The position numbers were made by a program, and so were the translations under genes. This document shows positions 20,482 through 32,130 of a DNA stretch of 64,000 nucleotides, piece by piece. The stretch comes from Ypsolopha sequella (Eukaryota > Arthropoda > Insecta > Lepidoptera > Ypsolophidae): contig OW203993.1 in assembly GCA_934047225.1 (NCBI GenBank), positions 22,830,069-22,894,068 on the forward strand. Direction: 5' to 3'. Below the pieces are notes generated by a model. The model was not told where the DNA came from and ran no database searches. It saw nothing but the letters and a program-made list of their open reading frames with translations. Each line of letters begins with the position of its first letter. Within the stretch, counting starts at the first letter, position 1.

Positions 20482-21064
20482 GGGCACCTCTCTGATGCCA
20501 AATATGTCGGCCTGGCTGCGCGAAGTCGTTCGTAATCGTATTTATGGCGCTTGAAAAGCTAGCAAGGGTGACCAAATAAAAAAAAAATACAAGGTAAATG
20601 GCTGAATGTGGTATAGAAAGTACGAGCTAGTTGTACTCATGTAAATAATGTAAAAACTGACCAAATATTCGGTTGCGTTATGGAGCAACGCCCGTTCAAA
20701 GATGCTTTATCATGACAATATGATTAGAATGTCGATTAGTAGAATCATAAAAGGCAGATTTATCATCAGTTTAACAGTCAAATACATCAATTGTTAGTCA
20801 ATTAGGACATCAGCATTACAAAAAATAAAAATAATAAATGTCACGCTTTTTTAAATCGTTGAACGGGCGTTGCTCCATAATGCAACCGAATATTTAGTAT
20901 TTTCTTTTTATAATTTGCATTACTACAACTCTAGCACTTACTTTTTTATATTCAGCCCTATCGTCTTTTTTTAGTCACCGTAACTAGTTTTTCAGGCTCC
21001 ATAAATAAATTATGCAACCACTTCGCGCAGCCAGACCCACATATTTGGCACCAGACAGGTGCCC
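20482..21064. mobile_element. Large foldback element
   Basis: Diverged arms of about 210 bp: 20482-20699 against 20859-21064. Shared blocks include 'gccaaatatgt', 'ctggctgcgcgaagt', 'tttatgg.gc.tgaaaa', 'atattcggttgc' and 'tatggagcaacgcccgttca'. The loop is about 160 bp and no coding sequence is seen. Arm divergence suggests an older element. Confidence 0.7.
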
Positions 21065-21113
21065 TTTATAAAAAGAAAATTGCCTCTAGATCACTGCCCT
21101 GCGGGAGAGTGCC

Positions 21114-21600
21114 CTAAATACTTGCCACATTACCTCTCTGTATGGCAAGACTTATACGCTGGCTTAGATAAGAGCCAGCTCGCCGGTCGCCGCTAGTGTC
21201 CACAAGCTTTACAGAGAGGTCTGTGACAAGCTGACGCGCCTCCGGACCCCATGTCCCCATTGTCTCGACCCCAAAAGGCGCAAATATGTAGCTTGAACCT
21301 ATTGCCACATATCTACGCCTCTTGGAGAGCTCAGCAGCGGCCGCCGCCGAACCAGCAGCCCTACTGCTTTGGGAAACATGAGAGGGCGCCAGCGTATCCA
21401 CGCAGGTTGCATCCCACACGAGCGGCCTCCCATGCTTCCACGGTATTAACGTCATACCGTCGGGTCTCTTTCCGTCGTCACGAACTAGTCCGGGAGGTTC
21501 GAGAGTAGCCGGAGCTCCTACGGAGACGAGGGCCCTTCGGATGACGTCATTGAGGGCTGCGTGGCGAGACAGGCGGCCGGCACTACGCCGACATGAAAGT
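21114..21600 (-). pseudogene. Retroelement C-terminal domain (nuclease-like)
   Basis: A minus-strand frame of about 160 codons begins near [14 protein letters not shown] and ends at the stop at 21114. It reads [10 protein letters not shown]...[13 protein letters not shown]...AELSKRRRY...[12 protein letters not shown]...[21 protein letters not shown] recognise this as the C-terminal part of a widespread metazoan RT-encoding element family. The spacing of PD, D and E..K resembles a PD-(D/E)XK nuclease fold, which is my inference. The reverse transcriptase itself is missing; further codons upstream to 21677 are non-homologous. It is a 5'-truncated copy with an unusually clean reading frame, so it may be recent. 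Confidence 0.6.
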
Positions 21601-21663
21601 CCATAATTATATGTAATATAACCTGAGTCAAAAAAAGGATTGAAAATGTTTGCAAGCTTGGGT

Positions 21664-21768
21664 TGTACTATCAGCATAGATATACGAAACGCACACCTGA
21701 CATATTTACGTCACAGTATGGGATTTGAGCGATCGACAATATACACAATGACTGCTATAGTTTTAAAT
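21664..21768 (+). repeat. Dispersed repeat, copy 2 (partner at 4337)
   Basis: Same blocks as 4337-4460 but without its middle 27 bases. Confidence 0.5.
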
Positions 21769-21914
21769 GCAAATTCAAATAGTTTATTTTGTAAAGTAGG
21801 TATACATAATACACTTTTTACAAGTCAAATTTGATCTTTTAAAAATATATGTAATAAAATAATAAACGTACATGAACTAAATTAAAGGTTTAATTAATTT
21901 ATGTAGTAATATGT

Positions 21915-22530
21915 AGTGTGTTCCTCGTACAAGTGCACATCCGAAAGTGGGTGAAACTAGATCTAAATATATCGACAAAAACAAAGAAATCAATATTTTT
22001 TTTTTTTTCATCTTGAAAAACTTCTCCACCTGGGTATCTTTGTATGGGAAGCGAGCGCAGTGCCTTTGGTTAACCGCTCGTAGAAAATATTGTATTTATG
22101 ATAGAACGTTGTATTTTTTTTTTGTTGGAAAGATAATGGAATAGGCAATGATAAATAGGAATAAAAGTATAGTAAAACGGGGACATTATTTTGAAAAAAT
22201 TTACTATTACTGAAAAAAAAGACGGAAAAATTAAAGAAATAATCTTTCAGGATATTATTTTTATGGTAATGGTAGTTGATTATGGTTTGTTTTTGATTTG
22301 GTATGCAACGTCTATTCTTAAGAATTATAACAGTTTTATTTCATTGCATCACTCGCGAAAGATCAAAAGTTATGACATATTTTATACATAGTCTCCATGG
22401 TAGGCAAAAAAATATTTAAAACGTAAATTTATAAAACAAAGATTTTCTAAAAAAAAAAAAAACATTTTTTGTCGATAAAATAAGGTCTTTCACCCCTTTT
22501 CGGATGTGCACTTATACGACGGACACACTG
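21915..22530 (+). mobile_element. TA-flanked MITE, copy 1 (sister at 45476)
   Basis: 'ctcgtacaagtgcacatccg' at the left and its inverted form at the right. The interior is close to 45476-46074. Ends 'cagtgtgtcc' with TA outside (clear at the right) fit Tc1/mariner. Open frames inside are AT-rich and not conserved between the copies. Confidence 0.75.
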
Positions 22531-22986
22531 TATACGATTAAAATGATAGGTAAAACCTATAATTAGACAAGGTGAAATCTAATCTAATGCTATCTGTATT
22601 TCCATGTGCGAATATATACGGAGATAGTGTGCAAGTATCTTTTGATTTATTATAAATTTCCATTCCTGGATCAGATGTCATATGATAAAGAGATCGTCAA
22701 GCCGCAAGTTCTGTTAAAGTATCAAAGCTTTAGTCAAAAAAGCACGTGCTAAAAGAAATGCTTTCCCCCTAATAAACTACCGCACTATAAGACGTAAAAC
22801 TTGCATGATTTTGTAAGGGAAATTGTGCTTTCCCTAACATTAACAATTTCCGAAACAATTTTCAAAGCTTTTAACGTATAATCTTAATTCTACGAGTAAA
22901 TTACCAAGCCTTAAAGGTCACTTTAGAGGTCACCTAAATAAATAATGAAGGAACATTTATAAGTCCTAGTAGAAAGGCTTATTTTT
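22531..22986. other. Non-coding stretch
   Basis: Contains 'tttccatgtgcgaatat' and 'acggagatag', shared with 4660-4690, otherwise nothing recognised. Confidence 0.4.
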
Positions 22987-23075
22987 AGAGATGCCACGTA
23001 TTGTTGTTATGGCGAATAATTAGCGATTATTCGGCTGCGGCGAATAGTCGAATTATTCGACATCAAAAACGATAA

Positions 23076-23336
23076 TATACAACGTGTAACAGAAAGGTGT
23101 AACCATATTTGAAGAGCTTATTCTATCAATGGTACAACAACAACAACTTTTACTATGGAGACAAAAAATTAAATTAACTATTTCATAGAAAAATGCAATG
23201 CCGCTCGGCCGAAATGTATGGAAGGGCAGATTTTTTTTCAAGTTTTTGGGATTGTCTCCATAGTAAAAGTTGTTCTATACCATTGACTGAATAAGCTCTT
23301 CAAATATTGTTACACCTTTCTGTTACACGTTGTATA
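23076..23336. mobile_element. Foldback MITE, copy 2
   Basis: Same arms and centre as 17407-17669, including 'gccgctcggccgaaatgtat'. It carries a small 'acaacaacaac' expansion. Confidence 0.75.
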
Positions 23337-23849
23337 ATTAAGAGTAAATAACAATAACATGCCTGTTGTAGTCTCGAACCTTCAAAATTTTCGTTTTTTC
23401 TTCAAATGTAATGATTTTTCTACTATTTCTGAGAAAACAATAACATTGTCCAGATTTTTATACCGATTTTACATTTATAAGTGCCTGATTTGTTAAAAAA
23501 GCACAACAGGCTAGACTCCAATCATGCAGAAAAAATAGTTTTTCTGCATTCTTGTAGAATTTGAATATTAATTAAAATTCAACGGCAAAATGGTTTATTA
23601 CAAGACTCATTTATAGCTAACTTTTATTAGATATTAGTGATAAATCAATGTAGATTTCGAATGCTATATATAGTCTGCAAGAAATAAGGAAATCCATGAA
23701 TATCTCAACATGCCTACAATCTTAGACCACTTACATCAGACCATTTAACACGGTCTAAGCTACGGAACATAAATAAACAAATACGAATGGAAGCTGTATA
23801 TTGCAGAATACTGTGAACAACTAATGTAGTTAATGAAAAAATGAAAAAA

Positions 23850-24420
23850 CCGGTTAAGTGCGAGTAGGACTCGCCTTGAGGGTTCTGCAACTTAAAAATA
23901 AAATTTAAAAATTTAAGCTAAAATTACAAAATGTATGAAACAAATCTGAAAAATTAAGTAGGTTGACTTTTTCGGGACATAACCCTAAAACTACAATATA
24001 AATCGGCATTTTTAGTACTTATTCTTAAAATACAGCATACGGTACATAATATACAGGAATTACAATTTTCTCAACTACTTTGGTCTTTGAGATAGACCCC
24101 GTAACGAAAATAGTCTGAAACTGACGATAGGATGATAAAAAATATTTTTACACTCTTATCTACTCAATAATCTCTAGAGACAATGACACATGCCAGGGTA
24201 AGTAAAACGATTTTTTTTTTGGCTCTTTTTTCATGTCAGTATAAAATAATTTATTTACATTTTTTATTCAATATTCGGTTTTAGATAAAAATTTCAGGTC
24301 CATCTAATTCCGTTTAAAAGCTGTCACATATGGACATAACGTGACATATGAACGGACAAACAGACAGACAGCAATGACATTAACAGGGCTACATTTTGCC
24401 CTTCGGGTACGGAACCCAGA
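23850..24420 (+). repeat. Dispersed repeat ('cggttaagtgcgagta')
   Basis: Relative of 19780-20480, with the terminal blocks 'gcgagtaggactcg' and 'ttcgggtacggaaccc'. Confidence 0.5.
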
Positions 24421-24964
24421 AAAATTACGAATAATGTCGAATTTCGAATAATATAAGCTAACCGCGGCATCTCTAATTATTTACGGTATAGTTCGTTCAT
24501 AATGTCTGGAATACAGCACCTGGAATTCTCGGTATTTCAGAGTACGTACCTGGAACAGAAATGAGACTAGTTGTGAGACATATAATAATAAAGTAGACCA
24601 CGGCCACAAGCGTCATAAGCCATCTTCGGGCGCACTAGCGCCGTATCGACCAGGAGTCGAAGTGGTCGCCATGACCGAAAACGGTCGGAGTGGATCATCA
24701 CCATTCGCACACAGAGCATCCCTTGACGGAACTCCTTTGTGCTTTTCAATAAAATGGCGTGTGTACACGACAGACTCCTGTCTTTCTATAGAAGCAGAGT
24801 TCTCTGTACAGAATCCTGATATTGCTATATAACACTCCATTACACGCGCGGGGCACAGGCGTGCCCCAGTGATGAATAGCTTGTACTTATTTGAACACTT
24901 TTATACCGACAGTCTTCAAAATGTTGTTTCCAGCTATTTTTCATTTATTTTTCTTTCTGTCAAA

Positions 24965-26013
24965 ATGAGAGAATCTAATGAAGAAATTCAATACATTTTA
25001 AAATTTTGTCACAAAAAAGGAAAAAATGCAACGCAAGCCGTGAAAAAAATTTGTGACGTTTATGGACCTAATGCAGTGTTAGTAAGAGTAGCACATAGTT
25101 GGTTTAATCGTTTTAAATCAGGGAATTCTGATGCCAAAGATGTACCTCGCTCTGGTCGCCCTGTTACGGATAAAATGGACGCCATTTTTGAAAAAGTAGA
25201 GCAAGATCAGTAATTAGTAGTTACGACATAGCTGAAGAACTGGGAATTGACCACAAAACAGTTTTGACCCATTTGAAAAAAGCTGGGTACACAAAAAAGC
25301 TCGATATTTGGGTGCCACACGAGCTCACTGAAAGAAACCTAATGAACTGTGAATTTGCGATTCTTTATTGAAACGTAATGAAACCGAACCGTTTTTGAAG
25401 AGATTGATTGTTTTGTTCTTGTGATGAAAAGTGGATCACGTATGACAAGAACGTGCGAAAAAGGTCGTGGTCAAAGGTCGATCAGGCTTCACAGACTGTG
25501 GCAAAACCCGGGTTAACTCGCAATAAGGTGATGCTGTGCGTATGGTGGGATTGGAAGGGCATTGTTCATTATGAGCTTTTACCGCCGAGCAGAACCATCG
25601 ATTCGGATCTCTACTGTAAGAAGTTGAGAGAAAGCGACCGGAATTGATCAATTGTGATCTTTCATCACGATAACGCTAGACCACACACAACTTTAGCCAC
25701 TCAGCACTAATGCGTCCGCCATATAGCCCTAACCTTGCACCTGCAGATTTCCACCTGTTTCGGTCTCTTCAGAATTCTTTAGGCAGTGTCAGGTTAACAT
25801 AAAGAGAGGACTGCCAAAACTATTTGTAGCGTTTTTTTATCAGAAGTCCCAAAATTTCTACAGCAACGGGATCATCTCACTATCTACAAGATGGCAGAAA
25901 GTCATCGAACAAAATGGCACATATAATACTGTAATTTAATATAAATTAACTTTGAAAAAAAAAAATGACCTGAGTTTTCATATAAAATGCGAAGAAACTT
26001 TTTCCCAAACCTA
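24965..26013 (+). pseudogene. mariner transposase and 3' end, decayed
   Basis: From ATG 24965: RESNEEIQYIL..C...GKNATQAVKKICDVYG...WFNRFKSG...DVPRSGRP (N-terminal HTH and linker). After a stop at 25213 the homologous series continues: YDIAEELGIDHKTVL..LKKAGY, then DEKWITYDK near 25425 (first aspartate), WDWKGIVHYELLP, FHHDNARPHT near 25660 (second aspartate) and YSPNLAPADFHLF near 25720 (third). This is the mariner DD34D layout. Several stops and frameshifts separate the parts. The right end 'gcgaagaaactttttcccaa' then 'acc' and TA (26012-26013) is a mariner-type terminus. I find no matching left terminus, so the 5' end is lost or replaced. Not functional. Confidence 0.85.
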
Positions 26014-26860
26014 ATACTTCGACGAACTTCCTTACTGTACTTTACATACGTCCGGACCAGAAATCCCTAAATGCGTGCTTATTTATTGTAGCTAACGAAG
26101 GATGCTTCCATTTCGATAATTTCTTTAGTTTCTCGAAATAATTACCGTCGAATGGGATACGACCGCAAGTACCTCTATAAAGTAGAAAATATCGACAGAC
26201 CATAAAACTGGCAGTCTTGTCCTGAGAAGAACAAAACGATCGGGTCGAAGAAGACATTCAGTACACTCTAGATTTCAACCTCGCGGCGGTAATGACAGTG
26301 GGAATGACTAACCAATCATGACTGGAGCAGGCTCATAAATATAACCGTTCACCAAAGAAGTAAATATTCTACTTTGCAGCTTTCACAATATTCGACGGCT
26401 TTACATAAATCTTTGTACCTATAGCAACTGATGGATGGATCTGAGTATTCAACCTACACGGTAGAACCTTTCAGCTGTTAATTAATGGAGACGGATGAAC
26501 GTAGGTAGGTATATAGATTTACGCATGGTAACCGAGCTGTAAATAAAATTAACGGCTTTCAGATAAACATACGCAGTCAATGGGTCTGCCGACAGAAGTG
26601 AAAACTTTTCACTGCGAGTCTTCACTTAAAAAATATTTTTAAGAACAGACATCATAAGGCGACCAACACAGTTGTGGGCGTGGCCAAATGTGTTTCATTT
26701 CCCTATAAGGTGCACGCTCCATGAAACTTGCGAGGACAATACAATCGTGCCGATTTCGTCGCGGGCGCAAAATTGAAAACTTGTTTCAGGAGAAACCAGA
26801 TTTTGGCAAGACTGTGGACGTTTTCAAACATTATTTTTTGTTTTTATTAGTTTAGAAAAT
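26014..26860. other. Non-coding stretch
   Basis: No gene or element end recognised. Confidence 0.45.
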
Positions 26861-26861
26861 A

Positions 26862-27160
26862 TTTTCGATGTTTGACCCATGGGCTTGCGGATGAACTTGG
26901 ATAAGACTAAGGTCATGTTCAACTGTCATGTCATCTAAAGGCCAGTAACCGTCGACAATGTCAGCGTCGAAGTTGTTCAAAAATATGTTTACCTGGGTCA
27001 AGGTATCCAGCTGTGTAAAAACAACTTCGACTCCGAGGCTGACAGAAGAATATGCTTGGGGTGGGCAGCATTCGGGAAGTTGCGTCACATATTTACGTCG
27101 CCAATACCGCAGTGCTTAAAGGCTAAAGTTTACAATCAGTGCGTCCTTTTATGCGTAATA
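26862..27160 (+). pseudogene. RTE-type LINE reverse-transcriptase remnant
   Basis: Plus-strand segments read GLRMNLDKTKVMFN, then VVQKYVYLGQGIQL, NNFDSEADRRICLGWAAFGK and LRHIFTSPIPQCLKAKVYNQCVL. These are the palm-thumb motifs of RTE-type endonuclease-reverse transcriptases common in Lepidoptera. Small shifts break the frame after MFN. The catalytic core and endonuclease are absent. Confidence 0.75.
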
Positions 27161-28230
27161 CAAAAAACAAAACTAAGAATACCCACAATAACATTATCTT
27201 ATTGTTATAATTCGTGTTTTTTGGCAATTGTGTGATAAAACTTGTTGAATTTTTATTTCAAAATTTTTATACTTGTCACGCCAGTATAGTTCGCCATTTT
27301 GACGCTTCGCATATAGTCCACTAAAATCAATATTTTTAATTTATTGGCGGAGCCACTATTGTGGGACCCCTCATTTGTGGAGGCCCCGTTGCCCTCCCCT
27401 AAATCCAGCCCTGATTTTCGAAACCGGTTTACTCAATAAAGTGTGAAATAGTGTGCAGTGTTTTCTTCAAGATGCTTTCAAAGTTTCACTAAGTGCCGAC
27501 AATAGCAAGTATGAATTATACACAGTTGTGTCACAGTATAAGGAAAGTAAGCAGTATTATGACTGGGGAGTGTCCTTGAAATAAATACCTACGGCCGCTC
27601 GATACGTAAACACGCACTAGGGCTGCCCCGTGGCCAGTGACTGTTTGTTGCGTTACTTATTTGTCAGGATTTAACCATTTCACCACAATTTGTTAATGTT
27701 GATTTCAGTGCATAAAACGTTAAAAGGGAACAAAAATAAGAAAGAGGTGTATCAGGATCGTAATTGGTGGTAGTCTACAATTTCTTCAAGACTTTTAGGA
27801 ATTTTTCAGATATTTATTCAGTAGTTGAGCCGATTAAAATTTTAAATGCAACATAAATAAAATGAAAGAGGTGTGTTCGGATCGTAGCAGATGGTAGCTT
27901 ACAATCCTTTTAAGGCTTCCTAGAATAGTTTTACCTTGCCGGCTGAGTTGGTAATTTAAAAAACGTTAATCCTGGTTCCGATAGAGGTGTATTGAAACAT
28001 CCGTACACTGAACAATTAGCATGATAGCTACGTGTCATAATTTACGTAAAAAACTCTTCAATGCGCAGGAGCGTCTCAAAGTTTTAGCGTGCGTACGTGA
28101 CTAAGGCACAATATATATTGTACGCTTTGCTAAGGCACAACTGCGACTGCCGCCCCCCGAAGCCCCCGAGATTTCGAAACGCGTCGTTTCGGGCCGTTTC
28201 TATGAAGACATAATACTGCTTCCTTTCCTT
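27161..28230. other. Non-coding with LINE-tail scraps
   Basis: Fragments near 27735-27790 and 27868-27930 ('gatcgtagcagatggtag') resemble the tail at 18291. No gene seen. Confidence 0.4.
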
Positions 28231-28308
28231 ATACTGTGGTTGTGTCGATTCGCTTTAACTTATTTGACAGGACTAAACTTGTGTTGCGCCGAATCGACAC
28301 CAGTATAA
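28231..28308. mobile_element. 78-bp miniature foldback
   Basis: 'atactg' and 'tgtcgattcg' against 'gaatcgacaccagtat', with 'ttatttgacaggacta' inside. Related to the longer copies at 28765 and 55639, apparently an extreme deletion derivative. Confidence 0.5.
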
Positions 28309-28764
28309 TGCCTACCAACTCTAGATAAAAATATTTTAGTCCTGAGGACTTTATTTCACGTCAAACTAAGCCCGCGTTAAGATAGGATGCTCTTTTATTA
28401 TGCTCGGACGGAACGTGTCAGGAAACTCAAAACCTTTCATTTTCTAACCTTTTAGAAGGGCTCGGAAAAATCTTTTTGATGTATTCATTCAGTTTGAAAA
28501 TAAGATTTCTTTTCACGTTCTCTGGTTATGACAGATGAATGTTTGTTTTGATTAAAGTTAAGGTCGTAATGTTTTGTACCAGATAAATGTATTTATAAAC
28601 CGTAAAACAGGAATTTAGTATGGTTAAATTTGAAGTAGTTACATTCATATCAATCATAATTACTTTTAATATTAGATTGTTATAATTAAAAGATAATTTA
28701 TACGCGAATTGAACACGCTACTTTTCATCACAAATGCCAGAAAATAAAAATAGCAGATAATGGT

Positions 28765-28922
28765 GTCGATTCGGTGTAGCACAATTTAACTTATTTGACA
28801 AGACTACACCTAATTTAAGCGTTCTGTATTTTTCTTTATGTATCGAAAAGACAAATACAGGACGCTCAAAGTCAAAATAAGGTTCGTCTTGTCAAACACG
28901 TTAAGTTGTGTTGCACCATTTT
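28765..28922. mobile_element. Foldback MITE cut at its right end
   Basis: 'gtgtcgattcggtgtagcac' and 'cttatttgacaagacta' match 55639-55802. The right terminus is missing where the 'aaccgacttc' repeat begins at 28924, so the latter probably inserted into or truncated it. Confidence 0.5.
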
Positions 28923-29139
28923 TAACCGACTTCAAAAAGGAGGCGGTTCTCAATTCGACTGTATGTTTTTTTTTTTTTTTTTTTTATTATTTTTTTTTGG
29001 CGTTGTTACTCCATAACTCCGTCATTTCTGAACCGATTTGAACAATTCTTTTTTTGTTTGAAAGAGTGTACTTCCAGGTAGGTCCCATTTTGGGTTTGGT
29101 CATGATTTGATGAAGGTCTTCAGAGATAGGCAGTGGAAC

Positions 29140-29590
29140 TCCTCAGAAAATGACAGCATACCTCTCGAAATTGAGGTAATCGCTTTGTACCAGGGTGCTG
29201 ATTACAAGGTATTACTTGAAAATCATCATTCTTCCACCTGACCTTCGATCCTGGCTTCATCACCATATTCACCATAGAACTCCTCAACGGATCAGAGCAC
29301 ATAACTCGAGATTGCGGCAATCACTGCGTTAGGGTGCTAATTCAAGGGTATTACTTGGAGATTACCAGAATACCCACCTGACCTTCGATCCTGGCTTCAT
29401 CACCATAGAACTCCTCAACGGATGACAGCACATAACTTTGGATTGCGGCAATCAGTTTGTGTTATGGTGCTCATTGCAGGGCATTGCTTGAAAATTGCCT
29501 GTGTACCCACCTGACCTTCGATCTTGGCTTCATCACCGTAGAACTCTTTAACGAATGACAGCACATAACTCGAGATTGATAGCAGGAAGC
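29140..29590 (+). repeat. 131-141-bp diverged tandem repeats
   Basis: Units begin at 29140, 29281, 29412 and (partial) 29545 with 'tcctcaacgga.gacagcac'. They share 'cacctgaccttcgatc' and 'ggcttcatcacc'. Confidence 0.7.
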
Positions 29591-29704
29591 TACTCAAACA
29601 TAGCTACTTATACTCACTTGAACTTTGTTTCATATTAAAACCACGTTTGCAAGAACTACCCATATTTCACAATTTAACCCAGCAACACTAAAAAATGTGA
29701 AATA

Positions 29705-30060
29705 AAATAAACTTTTAACAAAAAAATAGCAACCGACTTCAATAGTAACAGCAGTCATTCACTAAAAAGTTAATAATAATTCTATAAAGACCGATGGTAC
29801 CGAAGCAACACCTTTGCCGACTTCTTTCTTCCTGAAACATTATGTTATCTAGAAGTCGGCGTATTTCCTATACGATATAGCAACATAAAAACCAATATAA
29901 GAACGCCGACTTCTAGATAACATAACGTTTCAGGAAGAAAGAAGTCGGCAAAGGTGTTGCTTCGGTACCATCGGTCTTTATAGAATTATTATTAACTTTT
30001 TAGTGAATGACTGCTGTTACTATTGAAGTCGGTTGCTATTTTTTTGTTAAAAGTTTATTT
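29705..30060. repeat. 356-bp near-perfect palindrome
   Basis: Left arm 29705-29862 and right arm 29903-30060 are each 158 bp and differ at one base pair by my alignment. The loop is 40 bp. The arms include 'ttgctatttttttgttaaaa' and 'ggtgttgcttcggtaccatc'. Confidence 0.88.
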
Positions 30061-31046
30061 TTCTATGACTACTTTAGCCACACGGGTGTTGGGTAGTGAA
30101 TTTAATGGAGTCTCGTTCGATTTTAAAATTTACTTACATCCCTATGGCTGTTAATCGAATTAACATTTCGCATTTCTAGTAAAAAACTACCTACTATCAG
30201 AATATTAGTGGTGAAAATTCAACGCAAATATAAATGAAATGACAGTCTTTGGATGATTTTGTTGCAATAATAAGGATACCCACAGTTATCAGAAAATATA
30301 CCTGTGTTCTTTTAAGATTTATGAAGCAATTCTGAACAAACCTTGTTAATTGATTTATTCACAAACAACATTTTTATATTTTGTTAATGATTTTTTTTCA
30401 AGTGTCGTTTTCGGGATTTGTTTGTTTTCGATTTTGAAAAAAAACGTGATTTTTGTTCAGTTGGAAGCCAAGTTATTAAATAAAAACTCAGTTTTCAGCG
30501 TAACATTTCGGTTCTTATAACAGCCAAGGCTATGTTAAACAAAAATGAAATTATTTTTATTCTAGAGATTAGTTTTTAAGTGTGCATATAAGATTAGATT
30601 CAGCACCTCATTTTGCATAAATCAAGACTGAACTCTATGACGTTTCCTTTTGGTTTGCAACAGCGCGCTTTCAGCCGTGGCTGTTACAACCACCAAGAAA
30701 CTCGTGCTCACGCAAAACTGCGTTTTTATTTAATAACTCAGCTTCTAGATGATATTATCAAAATCGTCTATTTCCCGTCCTCATCAATAATGTACTATTG
30801 CTTAATCCTAAGATTTCACAGAAATAGCATGAACGGGACATGTTTTCAATAGATGAAAGACGGTATAATCTTTTCATAAAGTGAACTTGAAAAGAATTTT
30901 CTTCAACCATAAATAAATATTATAGTACGACAAGAACTTTTTTTCGATTTCCGTCTTATAACTGAAGCCCTTAACTCATCCCAGGGTAGGGTTTCTGCGT
31001 CAAATTGCACCACAACGGCATGAAAGTCAAATTTAATAATGAATTC
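30061..31046. other. Non-coding stretch
   Basis: No gene or element end recognised. Confidence 0.45.
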
Positions 31047-31555
31047 TTAACGGGACACCGGACGCTAGAACATCAACAACACTAGGTTTTCCAGGGTTCA
31101 TTTTAAGAAACTATGTTTCTCCTAATATTGAAGAAAATATATTTGATTTATCGATCTTTTATCTAAGGATTCCACTTATAAACAATGTTTTAAGATTTAT
31201 ACATTGTTAAAAAAAAAATGTTTTACACTCTCTTTTTTTTGGTTTTCAAACGTTCGTTTCAAGGACGCGGTTAAGAGATCAACTTGATTTTTTTTTTATA
31301 AAATAGGCAATAGAAATATGAAGAGATGTTACCTAAATCCAATATTTTTTTCCCTACAAAATATTTCAGTATTAGCTAAAAACACACCAATTTGTTGTTT
31401 CGCTGCGTGATCACTCGTATTACACGTCCAAGAACAAGAGGCCAAAAAGAGCCAACATATAATCACCTCTATGAAAAGCAAATAAGGTCTTTGCCATTAG
31501 ACTTATTGTGCTGGACGGGTAATAACAAAAGTTGCTGGGGTATGCCATCCTCTTA
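31047..31555 (+). repeat. Dispersed repeat, partner of 4887-6625
   Basis: Matches both outer parts of the 4887-6625 mosaic but lacks its 1.3-kb reverse-transcriptase block. Only about 50 bp (31157-31206) resemble the start of that block. Confidence 0.55.
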
Positions 31556-31887
31556 AGACAGAAATAACGATTGGACGCGAACTGTACTTGATTAAAATGA
31601 TATCATATAAAAAACTAATTTTTAATCGACGGTTTAATCGATGAATTTTAAGACTGTACTAAGTTATAGAAATTCTATAACTTTTCCTATAACTAAGTTA
31701 TAGTATTAAATTGCGAACAGGCTGGAACTGTGAACACATTTCGTACAGATATTTAGCAGTGATTCTCGTTATTGTGACAAATATTTATTTACATAATAAT
31801 TAATTAGATTATAGCAAACACGCAGTATTATTCAACCTATTAAATGGTTATTTACAATGAATTACTTCCAATGAACTGCTTTGCATC

Positions 31888-32130
31888 ATTTCGCTAAATA
31901 CAGTAATATATTTTATAGCACACTGTGCGTAAAATGACCGCTTTACGCACGCTGCGCGTGCGTAAAGTCGGCATTTTCCACACTTGTGCTATAAAAAATT
32001 ATACGAAACTCGTGCGAGAAACTTTTTCTCGACTCGTGTGGTTGCACTCGTGAAACTCACACTCGTCAGAAAACGTTTCATCGCTCTCGTATCGTAATAT
32101 ACTATACTGTATTTCGCTAAATACAGTAAT
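31888..32130 (+). mobile_element. Insertion flanked by a 20-bp direct repeat
   Basis: 'atttcgctaaatacagtaat' occurs at 31888-31907 and again at 32111-32130 and could be a target duplication. The 203 bp between are rich in 'cgtgcgtaaag' and 'actcgtg' motifs and have no tail. Class unknown. Confidence 0.5.

Larger units (their letters stand above)
22987..24475. mobile_element. hAT-like non-autonomous element with nested insertions
   Basis: 'agagatgcc.cg' at 22988 and its inverted form 'cggcatctct' at 24466-24475. 'ttattt' occurs just outside each end. Subterminal 'cgaataatt'/'gaatattcg'-type motifs cluster at both ends (23011-23062 and 24427-24452). Inside are the foldback MITE at 23076 and the dispersed repeat at 23850. 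No transposase. Confidence 0.5.
28924..30060 (+). mobile_element. 'aaccgacttcaa' repeat element
   Basis: Begins 'aaccgacttcaaaaaggagg' and ends with the inverse 'ttgaagtcggttgctat'. It has a T-run, decayed internal tandem repeats (29140-29590) and a terminal palindrome (29705-30060). The family is common in Lepidoptera. I do not know its transposase. Non-coding. Confidence 0.55.

Noticed and set aside
22191..22391. 66-codon hydrophobic peptide
   Set aside because: Inside the TA-flanked MITE; the sister copy does not keep the frame.
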